A stretch of DNA of 64,000 nt, taken from the NCBI GenBank assembly GCA_028554795.2, contig CM068842.1:25392590-25456589 (forward strand), in the 5' to 3' direction. How positions within the stretch are numbered: the first letter of the stretch is position 1; every line of letters begins with the position of its first letter. The position numbers were made by a program, and so were the translations under genes. Source of the DNA: Sinohyriopsis cumingii (taxonomy: Eukaryota > Mollusca > Bivalvia > Unionida > Unionidae). Positions 34,401 to 46,400 of the stretch are shown here, piece after piece. The notes below the pieces were generated by a model, which was not told where the DNA came from, searched no databases, and saw nothing but the letters and a program-made list of their open reading frames with translations.

Positions 34401-37400
34401 TTTTGGACCAACTAGAAATATAATTATTCTGGCACAGAAACCCATTTCAACAACTTTTCATTTAGGAGGGTTGCAAAAACAAGATATCCAAGATGGCCAT
34501 TAGAGCTAAAAATTGCAAGCACAAAGTGATTTGTTGATAACACATCTTCAGGTGATGACTACAATATTTACAATTTCCATGATAATCCATTAAAAACTGC
34601 AGGACTAGTTGTGTTCACAAGATTGTGTGAGGGACATAAATGAGGATTCCTATATACTGCCACCTATATAGAGATGGGTAATACATAAAAAACACCTGTA
34701 TGCACAAAATGGTCAAACAGCCTTTCACTAAACCTTCTTTTGAAGAAAAAAAAAATAATAATAAAGATTCAAAGGACATATTATAAACTGTTAACAACAT
34801 ACTGCCAATGACTCGTACCCTTAAACTCCTAGGTTGCTGTTTATGTTCAAGTGCATGCTTCTTCCGCAGTTCAACAGCCGCACCATCATTATACTCTTTC
34901 TGATTGTCACGCTCAGTCTGATGTTGCTTCTTTAGGTGGTCATCACGCAATTTCTGTAGCATCTGTAGCTGCTTGAATTCAAGCTCTTGTGTTGACTCAT
35001 GATGCCGTAACAACATGGAGTGCTCATAGTCTAGCTGTGCTTGTCTTTTATTCAGCTCCTATTCGAAATATTGAAGAAAATTTCTTATTAGAATAACTGA
35101 TAAATAAAAAAAATCCAATCTATAGTTAGCATTATATTACAAGAAGCCCATCTGTCTTAAAAGGAGAAACCAATATTTGAGAGAAAGTGTCCATATGGGT
35201 AACAGACATTATTTTGGTCTTCCATAAAAAAAAAAAACTGCAAATATTTTAAGGGGAGGGGGGGTCCTCCCCAAATGGGGTCTTGATTCAGGGGTCAAAA
35301 ACCCATTTTACACCCATACAAAATGCTCCTGGTGCTATTTATGATCATAAAATAAACCAAAATAATCATTTGAAAAACTAATAAACTTTCCAAAAATGTT
35401 CAACTTGACTTCAATAATTTCACAATATTTATTGTCACATGTTTGTTCTCCAATACTATTGATGCTGAAGTTATTTCATGTGCATATCAGTGTATACATC
35501 GTTATTAAGTCACAATAATTTGTCAATTTTTGCAGCAAATATATTATACTTCGCTCTTTTCATAACAAATCTGTAAAAATAAACACCAAAGTACATCAAC
35601 TATATCTAAATAATCCCATACATTCACTTGTCTTCATCTCCACTGGACACATCCTGTTGATATGCCAAGTCAAGCTCTTTTTTGCAGATTTGGCAAAGAT
35701 TTCTTTAGCCTTCCTTTTTGTCACCACTGACTTTTTTGGCTCAATGTGTAATCATTTCTTTTCCTTCTCAATGAGACCTTATTCCTTTCAAGCTGGTGCT
35801 TGTATTGTAGACATGCAGTCCGCATATTCTGACAGAGGGCTACATCTTGTTGTCTCATGCAATATATCTTTCTTCTTACAGTAATTAATTGCACTTTTCC
35901 AGATGCCTTCTGAACTTCAATTTTTCCATATGCAGCTTCTTTTGTTGTTGTTGTTTTGGGGCTTAACGCCATTTTTCAGCACACGAAAGGCTATACATGG
36001 CGGCCAGTATTAATGGCGGAGGAGGAACCCAGGAAAACCCCGGAAAGAACCACCGACCCGTGCAGCTTCTTTTGTACGTGCTGTTCCAAACTCTTCCAAC
36101 TGTGATTACTGTAATTCAGATCTTTCTTGCAGAGGTCACAAAATGCCAGTCCTCTAGCGTTCAGTTTTTGTATAAACTGACCAACTAAATTTTGCTCCAT
36201 TGCCTTACGTTTTTTAAACCTTTAAACTTTTTAGTCATGGTCTCTCTCAACAACTCGGGACACCATGTTTTGCGAGCATGCTTCTTCTTTCCATTGCCAT
36301 CAGTTTCCATTACATGAAGATTCATTGGACGAATGTAAACTTTTAACCAATCAGAATACACTTTATGAGAGTCATGTTCTAACTAATATATAGAACGAAT
36401 AACTTACAAGGGCCATTGCGGAATGTAACCAGACAGACCATTTTTTTAAAAACAGATCACAGATGATATATAAAACGGACTACATCAAGAAAAATCTGAT
36501 TCAAGTCAGGAGAAAAGCAGAATTCCGCTTTAAAATGGAGAAAAATCATGTCTGGGGTAAGTATTATTGTAGCAACATTTTACTTCAAATATTTGGTTTC
36601 TTTTTCAAAATCTTCCATTGCAATAAGATCCATGGTAAAAAAAAAATTCAAATTTTTACAATAGGGGAAACAGATTTGGCCATTAATTTAAAACAATGCA
36701 ATAAAGATGCAGTGTATTTTTTGAAACCAGGAATACAAAGTATAGTTTCTGAAGTAATGACAACTTGATCAGTTATCAAACATAAAATTAGCCACTCCAA
36801 GGAGTAAAGCAGAGGATACCACACTTAATTTGCACATATCTCCAGGCCTTCAATCTACAAATTAACCGGATTGTATCCCATGCTAGTGGTGACTTTGCCA
36901 AAAGTATACAATTTGGCTGTGACCTCTCCACGAAGCCAACATGTCAAGTCACAAGTTTCATGCCTCTATCTCAAAGGACACTGGAGTAAGTGCAAAAAAG
37001 CAGAAGCAACTGATCTGTGACCTTGACTTTAAAGATAAAACATGGACTATGTCTGTGACCTTGACTTTAAAGATAAAACATGGACTATGTCTGTGACCTT
37101 GACTTTAAAGATAAAACATGGACTATGTCTGTGACCTTGACTTTAAAGATAAAACATGGACTATGATAAATAAAATGACATCACAGATATAAACATAAGT
37201 GTACCATGGTTCTTCTCGGAACATCCCGAATGTGCAATACAATACACTGACAAAACTGCACGTTTTTGTTCAAAGTGGAAGGAAAGAACGAGTTTGATAG
37301 GGCATAAGAATGTCAAGGCCATCAGACCAAGACATTGTTCCTACACCATAACAAATTCTTTCCTTTGATTTGGAACAAAACACGTATGTGCTTTTGTATT

Positions 37401-40400
37401 TATTACTTGTCACCTTGTTATTCACACACTTTTTTATTACATATTTAATGTGGCAATTTAAGATCCCTCATATATGAAAATGAGGCTAGGCCTAGATATA
37501 TATACTGTGCAGTTGCATCATCAACCTGTCTGAATTGCAGATACAGATCTTTTCTTTAGCTCTGAATTATTAAAAACTTTGTATATAATGTGTTTTTTTT
37601 TCTTACTTCTTAAATGGAGCATAGGTTTTTAACCATTAAATGACTTTTTTCTTTACACTATACTTACAGAATGGACACTCTTACTTCCAAGCAAATTTCT
37701 GGTCATATTTCTGACTAAAATTAAATATGTCCAATTTTATTCAGAAAGCTCAAGATTTTTTTTTATACAACATTCAAATTCTATCGTTATGTTTTCATTT
37801 AATACAAGAAATTATTTATGCACTGAACTTAGTGATAATTTAAACATGTATGTTAAGCAATCAAAGATTCTGCCACTTTGTAACATGTGGACTAGTAATA
37901 TTTATTTGGATATATTTTAACAAGAAAACTCTAAACAATATTGCAATTTTGTTCTGTTTTCTTCTCTCTTTATCTTCTACTTGAACAGTCACAAGAATTT
38001 AAACTGTAAACAGAGTTCCCACCATATGCCCTAGTGCTAAATACATCTCTACAACAATGTAACAAGATGAAATTCTTCTCAATTTGCATCACAATCAAAA
38101 TGGCTGCTGCTCTGTCATTTGTCTAACTTTCTGTTGCATTTGTTTGTCAGTTTTATCTTCCAATTTACTAAACAAATTTAAATAATTGGTAATTTTAACA
38201 GACAAATTCAAAGTCTCTCAACTTAAGCATGCTCCTTATATTATTTTAATTCCACAGACCCTATTTTTGAAACTATGAAGCTGAATTGGATTTTTGCTAA
38301 GTTTAGTATTTCTGATGATTTAGACTGTGGAATGTCTCTTGGGAATTAAACATGAGGTAAAGTTTTCTCTAAAATGGGGAATGCTAATCATGCCTTGAAT
38401 GTTGATGTAACTTACCAAGTCTCTCTCTCTCTCTGTCTCTCTCATTTGCCACACCAGTATCAAACGAGAACTCATTGTCAAACATTGTCCAAAATATTGC
38501 TGTCAACCTCAACTAACTCTAATTTGTTGGCTTAGATAGTGAAATGCATATAAACTGCTGATCACAACTTATGGTATTATCTCATTATCCCAGTGGCAAA
38601 AGTGATCATTTTCACCTAATATGATTGCCATTCTTAAAATTCAAAACATAACATTTTCAAATAATTTAAAATGTATAGCAATTAATCATTTCAGATATTT
38701 TAAAAGTGGACTATTATTGAACATTTCAAGTTGTAAAAGTAGTTTTAGTCTGGGTGTGCGATACAGAAATGTAAGTGTGCTATATGGGATCACAGACTGA
38801 ACACTGCATCCAATGCCAGGTCATGAAAGATTAAATGGGTATGTAATAAACCAAGTGACAATAAACAAGTGTGCCTATTTCATTCATTTTAAACAGCTTA
38901 CAAGTTATGAGCAAAAAGGAAAATGCCATGGAAACCTACAATGTTTTGGCTTGTGACTATGACCTTGAACATTGGGATCACCAATGTGGGACTGAACAAA
39001 TATCGCAAGTTTCATCACTTAATCTCAATGGATTTAATGTTACATGGATGGAAAGAAAAGTACAAAGGAAAATGCAGACTAATGACTTTGAGGATATTTC
39101 TCCAATATGGTATGCAACAACCCTACTACTGGTGATTTACAAGTATTCCAAATTACATCTCTTAATCTCAGTTTGTTCTTAAATTTTAGGGAGGAAAGTA
39201 GAAGTGTGATAGAAAACATAAAATACTGACCTGAGTAATACTTCTCCCAATCAACAGCCAATCAGATAAAGCATGGTACTTACGTAATGGAGTTGCTATT
39301 TGAAATGTAATGTTCCAAATGAAGTTTCTCATTTTCATAAATAAAAAAGCTATAATTTGTTTGCTAAATCAAAAGGTCAAAAACAAAATGACCTCGTACT
39401 GGTTTCTAACAGATCTCCATCTTATCAGAAATCTTTATTTTAATCAAATGCAAATACCAACTCTCTTTTTCTTCTTCCTTTGGACTCTAACTTCAACACT
39501 TTAAATGTATCCTGAATCCAACACCCATTACATGTACTATCATCTACTTGGCTTTCTATACATTCATCAAGTATGGTCACAATCTCTCACATAGAAGATG
39601 GAGCTCAATTAAAAAAAAACTGACCTATCAGATGCACAAAGGAATGGACAAAATGGAATGATGCATCAAGAAATGAACAACATGGCTGATCAGTTACAAC
39701 GGCAGATATAACCAGAACTGTGCCCAGTGTACAAGGACGTCTCACTATTATTGTGTAATTGCAAACATAAAGGACCAAGATGTAGCATCAAATTTTGAAG
39801 TGGAACAAGATAATAAAACTATCACATTTTGAGAGAATTTGGTGAAAATCAAACCTGGCCCATGACATGTCAATATAAAGATCTGTAATAATTTTTTGAA
39901 AAATAACACATTCATATCCTTTCTTAACTCCTCACCTCTCTTAGTAATTCTTGTTCTAATTTATGATACTGCACAAGACGCCTCCTGCGAAATTTTCTCA
40001 TTTCATATTCTAGCAAATCCTTCTGTTGTCTGTCAAGCAGCTGCTCTGCCTCTTTCTGTCGTTGCATCAAAGTCTCCTTCTGACTCCGCAGAGTCTCTTC
40101 TCTTGCCTTCTTTGGTGTGCCATTATCAAGATCCTGTATAGAAGAATATTAATAAATACTGGGAATAATTTTGTTTTGATGGATATAATATTCATGGTTT
40201 TGCTAAATGTGACATTTTTTGTCCATATTCAAATTGTGAGCCCCCAATGGAGATTTCAACCCTTTTGTATTTGAAGATTGGTCACATTGGGGTTTTAATA
40301 GATAAGCAATGAGCTACATAAGTTCTATATTTTGCAAGCTGTGTTAAGTAAATGACTGAAATTACTCAAGGGGTTTCAAAACTGTTTCTGTGAAATGAAC

Positions 40401-43400
40401 AATAAACATAGGATTCTGTTTTTCACATGATAAAATACAAATCTTGTGAAATCTAGCTCCACCCACCTTGATGGTCAGTACTGCATTATATGAAAACCCC
40501 AAGAACTAAAACATTATTTACACTGATTGCAAGTACAAATTTATTTGCAGCTAAATTTACTGATATACACAAACTTCATGCTGTCTGTCATGATATGATG
40601 CTGTGGCAGACTTGAACTTCCTCAATTGGTCTTTGGTAAATTTGTTTTCAAAACAGTTCAAGCTTCTTGCTTTTTGCAGCCATTTGTTTTTTTTTAAACC
40701 TCTGTATCTTAACTAAATTACATCTAAAACTAACAAAACTTTGATGACCCAACATTGACAACACCATCCCAATTATTAGCATACTGCAGTATTGTTTCCT
40801 TCCTGTACATCCTGGCTTAGTCATTAGTGTAAAGTCTCAACCCAGGCTCTAAATTCTAACCAAACCAGCTGTCATAGCATATCTCTTTTCAAGGCTCTTT
40901 AATCTGATTGCCTTTGCATTATTCCACTATACCATTTGGTATTTTGTGAGCTTTTCTAGTCGTATTCCTGTTGGCAACAGATTTCTGTTTGAGTAAATAT
41001 CTTGATAAATATCATATCATAATGTCATACATTGTAACTGCTGCATCTTTTTAGGTAAACAAGCAAGTTTCTTACTTAAACCAGTAAGTGTCATAGCATA
41101 ATTTTTCACTGTTTTCAAAATGTATTCCTCTTTTCACTAATTGCAAGTCTGGAGGGTAGGCACCTCTGCATAATGAATAATGAGATAAAAATATAAAAGT
41201 CGCTAAAACATGGAAATTAGGTTATAGTGGCTAAGAGTCCAACATTTACCAAAATATCTTAACATGTATACAATTACAATAATGAAAACAAGGCTATTTA
41301 TTGGAAATATCAGACACTCAATCTTTCGTCCCATTTTCCCACAAGTCTTACTGAACAGCTGACAGTTGTAACAATATACATGCTAATGACTGTTTCATCT
41401 ACTGTACATCTTTTACCTATGACTTCAGTTTGTAAGCCAAGTCTTCGCTGTGTATATGTAACAATTTCATTAAAACATCTCTAGGATAATCCTGACATTA
41501 TTTTCTAGTGCTATTTATATGTACATGATGAAATAAAACTGATAATGGAACTAGGCAAACTGCCTGGACATATACAAGGGATGCATTTGCAGATCTACAA
41601 AGACTAAGAAATTATGCAACGGCTTGCAAACTTGAAACAGTTTCTTCAAAACAGAAAGTTACTAATGAAAGGTTCTGTTTGAAAACGTTTTTCAAAGGCG
41701 AAAATAAAGTTTAAAGTTGGCACATTCGATGTGAAAATTATCCATACATTTAAAAAGAATTAACAGAATAGTTCTATTAACAGTACTCTTGTGCAGAAAT
41801 GTGGAAATATATAATTTCACTGGAATGCAACAGTGACAGCCACATGCATGTTCATTTACATGTTTACCAATTTTGGAAACATTTACAGGCAGCAAACTAC
41901 ACTAAAGCAATTCACATTCATTGGCCGACAGAAATATATTTTATGTTAGCTTAGCCTCTAACAGAGTATGGATAGAAAATGTAATAACCATAAAATCATT
42001 TGTAAAAGCACTCCTACATTTATTTCTAATGGAAAGAAATAATCTAGACCCGTCTGGCCAAAATAAATTTTGAGAAAGGGGAGTTTACTCCAACATAAGG
42101 AATTCCTCAAATGGAAGGCTTGTGGCAGGGGAAACTGATATTGTTTTTAAATTATTTTGTATAAATAAGAAACTGATGTAAATATCTGCAACCACCACTG
42201 TTGTTTTTTGTTTTATGATCCAGTGTTCTGACCTTGGACCCATCTTTTTCCAATTTGTGGAACGAACAGTGCAGAAGGATCAAACAAATGCAACATGATT
42301 TCATTATTATATGCACTTAAGCAAGCATCTGTCATCATTGGATATTTGAAGTTTAGGAGAATAAAAGGCTACAGACCAATTAACTGTCATCTAATGGATA
42401 TCTTGTTTATTTTAATACCAGTACCATTAGTAATTCTAGTCTAAATCTCTGGCTGTTGAAGTTACAGGATTTTCCTATTCACTGTAGTTCTAAATGTTTA
42501 CCTGTACATGTACCAACATTCTTTAGCAAGCATTTAGAATTTATGAGAGTGTATATTTTGTTTGTGTACACCATTGTATCTAATATGAAATGTTGATCCG
42601 AATCAAGCATGGACAAGGCCAGTATCAGGATTTTACTGCAACAATCATATTTCCATAATTTTTGCTTTCATTCCAAAAGTCCCTATTTTAAGAGTAATTT
42701 CTGCAAGACTTGTGGTCAAATTGCAAGGTTGGCAGGTATGCAAAAGGCAAACAACAAAATTCAGTTAAGAAATGTGGTGCAGAACTGATTTTATTTGTAA
42801 AATCATTTTCATTCCTTCAGTGACCTTGACTTCTGAATCCAGACAGGCTTCCTCCTCATCTAAAGTGGAAGCTATTAACAAAGTTTAGTTCTGGTCCATG
42901 ATGCAAACTTTTTGTTTTTCTTCTTCCAGGCTGATCTTGTCTGCTGACTTTTTGATTTCTGAACCAAAACTTGAGGGGGTTCTTCCTTACCCCCAGTGTA
43001 CACCATCCACAAAGTTTGGTTCTGTGATGCAGAACAGATGCTTTTATGCAGAAATCACTTTAGTTCAGTCCAAGTGACCTTGATCTTTGCCCTCTAAAGA
43101 TGGGTTCCTTCCTTACTTCAAGTGGAAGGCATCCACAAAGTTTGGTAGCTGCAGAAAACTCTAATTACTGTGAGGAAGCTAAATAGGAAGAAGACATGGT
43201 TGCATGATTTGGTTTATTGTATTATGGCATAGCAACACATGTTGGTTATTTACACACAGAGGCAAAAAAGTGTAAAGTGCTTGCCCAAGGACACTCCAGA
43301 GGAGCTGACCTGGGCTGATCCTAAGACAGGTTTTGATGTATGGAAGTATAAAGTTAAATGTCCACTCTGAAGTGCAGTTTGAGGCCATCAGACTGGCAGC

Positions 43401-46400
43401 AATTACAAAAATTGGCCAGATTTATCTGAGAGAAAAAGAGAGACAGACAGAGGGAGACAGATACCTTTTTCATTTGTTCCTTGTTACATTTGTATTCCTT
43501 CTTCTGATTTTGACTGAAGTTTTTCCTCTCGGAGTCATGTTGTTGGCTTATTTGTTTTAATAACTTCTTCTCCTGAGCTTGGTTCAGCCTTTGCTGAAAA
43601 ACACAAGGTGCAAATAAAGCGATGGAGACTCAGGCTCTCAAAAAACGACAATTTTTAAAAATCTTTGGGCAAGTTATTTTAATTATTTTGACCAGCAAAT
43701 ATCCAGACGTAGATTAGTAGATGGAATGATGAATTATTTATTGTTCAAAACTGACGACTGATGCAGAGGATTTCCATTATATTTGTAAGCTCTTCATTTC
43801 ATTTTTAGCATGCTTCTTAAGAACACAAGAGCTATAATTTCTATTACTCTGTCTTGAATAATGTAAACAAATATTAGCTTGCAATTTATTTTTATCCTTC
43901 ATTTTCTGCAAAAGGTCAGAAAAGTAGTAAGTGAGTCATTCATTTTTTTTACTTTCATACAAGTGCATACATGCCAACCCCTGATGAGGAAAAAGTGTAA
44001 TCCAAGTGGACAAAAAGAGGAATCCAAGCAGAAAAAGAGGAATCCACATATAACATGCTAAAAATTCAATAAACAATGATTTATTTGCCCCTCTCGTCTT
44101 TTAACATTCTTGACTGCTTCAAGTTTTCATGTGTAGCACTTTTAGCTTTTGAAAGCAACATATTATCATGTTGCATTTTAAAACACTTTGTACCAGCTGA
44201 GACCATGAATGTTTTGCACATCAGTAGAGCACAAAGTACTGGGTTACTGAGTCTGGATCTGAATTCACTTTTATTTTTGTTTACAATACTGAACAATCTC
44301 TCACAGTCAGCATTCGAATGGTAAAGAACCAATATTCCTTTCATAACCTGACAAAGAAGAGGAAATTTATATCTTCCAGTGATTGTGTCTTTTAGCTGGG
44401 AAATAAAGTTCCACTGCACATCAACTCTATCTGCATTAAGTATATTGTCAGGTAGAATCCCAACTTTATACTTCAGGAATCCTCCTTCCAGATGATCCAA
44501 GGTAGGCAAAGATGGTAATAGAAAGGGATATCTCTTGACAAAGAATCTAACACTTTTGAAGCTTTTTGACTGTCTCTCATTTACATCAGCACTGAAGCAT
44601 TTAAAAGCACTTCATCTCCATAGGGGAATTTCTGGAACATATAATCACAGATCACAAGCTGAAGCATAATAATCTCTATCATTATCATAAAACACCTTCA
44701 CAACTAGAGTAAAATTGTGTTCTATGAATTCTCTTGCTTCTGCACCAATAGCAAGATCTTCATTATCTTTCTATTAAGAACTCCATAAATAACACCTCTG
44801 CATTTATAACATTCATGTCCAAAATTTAGTTCTGCTGTAGATAAGAAGTTACCTTAGTACTGGAGTTCGTAAGACGAGCTAATTCGATGTGTTTCTTTGT
44901 TTTCAAGTGTTTCTCCACATAAAATTTACCACCATGCCCAATATTAAAATCATTTCCACACAGACTGCAATGAGTATGAAGCTGCCCTAGAATACAGGGA
45001 CTCGTATTGTTGCTTAAAAATTACCTGTCATACATGTACTATATAGTACATGTATGACAATAGTACATGTATGACAGGTCAATTTTAAGCAACGATACGA
45101 GCCCCTGTGCCCGAGAATGGAACGCTGTATTATGCCATTCATGTATTCATCTTTGAAGGATTCAGGTTTTCTTTGTTGGTCTTTTTCTGATCCACCTGTG
45201 AAATTCTTTGAAAAAATATATGTGCTCTAACACAAACATCGACTAGAATACATCTGAAGACTTTTAGTGCCAAATAGTAAAATTATTTCCACACAGCCTG
45301 CAATAGACGTCACGTGATGCTACCCTTGTGTCCTCATCTTTGGAGGATTCTGTTATTTTATGTTTCGTTTATTTTTGGCCTTTTTCTAATCCATCTGTGA
45401 AATTATTTTAAAGGAGATATTTTTGCTCTCATACACGCATCGACTAAAATAAATTATACTTTTTAGCACCAAATACTTATAGACCGGTTCTGTACTAAAT
45501 AAAAAATTAGGAAAAAGAATCTGCAAGTAAAGATTAAAAATTAGAAAACCAGTCTGTTCTCTCCTCACTAAGCCATACAGCTGCTATAAATAGAATATGA
45601 GGTAGAAAGTTTGAAAGTAGAACCAGCATGTTTCTGGGTAATAGAATAGTTGCTATAAATAGAACATAATACTGTTAGGAAAGTGCACGGACAAGCGTAC
45701 TCTTATATTGTAGTTACGTAGAAGCCGTCTTTTCTAAAATACGGTCTGTGGGATTAATAGGATGTTAATAAAAATGAGAAAACAAACAACTGATTTCTTT
45801 TGGAAGGTGGATATACCGCAAAAGCATAATCCATATACGTTTACGCGTAAGGCGTAATTTAGGGAAAAAAAGCGTAATGATTACGCCAAAAGCGTAATGG
45901 TTGGCATGTATGCAAGTGTCAACCACAGAAAATGAAAAGGACCTGACCAATTATTATGCTGGAAATCATAATGAAAAAATAAAAAATTATTTTTATATTA
46001 ATGGAAATAATTTTAACAAAATATACTTTGGTTTCCCCATAGTTCCTTATGTACAACCTATATCCAAGTACAAACAGTGCAGGCTCGCATCTGCTGCCAC
46101 ATATCATAGTTTGCTGGACCTGATCAGACAACACTTAATGCACAGACAGATCTTGGTCTAACATGGTTCCCACGCTTTTCTAAATACAAATTTCCAGGTC
46201 TTTTCCAGGATGAAATAAATTTTTTCAAGGTTAACATATGACCATCTAGGAATATGATTAAAGAATATTTTGGATTATAAAACATGCATTTTCCAAATCT
46301 AAAGATGTTTCTCTTTCAAGACTCTCCAAAACATATGTCAGAAAAGAATTGATCATGTACAAAACCACAAAATGAGTCACACAGAACAAATCTGACTATA

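Larger units (their letters stand above)
31233..34818 (-). other. TAOK intron
   Basis: It holds the piggyBac derivative (31525-32359) inserted next to a SINE family 2 fragment (31461-31524), a decayed tandem array (about 32580-33480) and a dispersed repeat fragment at 34340-34540 related to 53830-54480. 33480-34340 shows nothing recognisable. Confidence 0.5.
35059..39935 (-). other. TAOK intron
   Basis: It holds a decayed zinc-finger-like coding fragment (35640-36345) split by a SINE, and the 38-bp minisatellite (37015-37165). A G/C hairpin (ggggagg...cctcccc) lies at about 35253-35272. 37170-39935 shows no recognised exon, only a CT run at 38420-38452. Confidence 0.5.

Noticed and set aside
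35238-35275. G/C-rich hairpin as a terminator or regulatory RNA
   Set aside because: A short G-run hairpin within an intron, without conserved context; left as a note only.
44076-44324. 82-residue plus-strand frame
   Set aside because: Shadow of the minus-strand hAT dimerisation domain.
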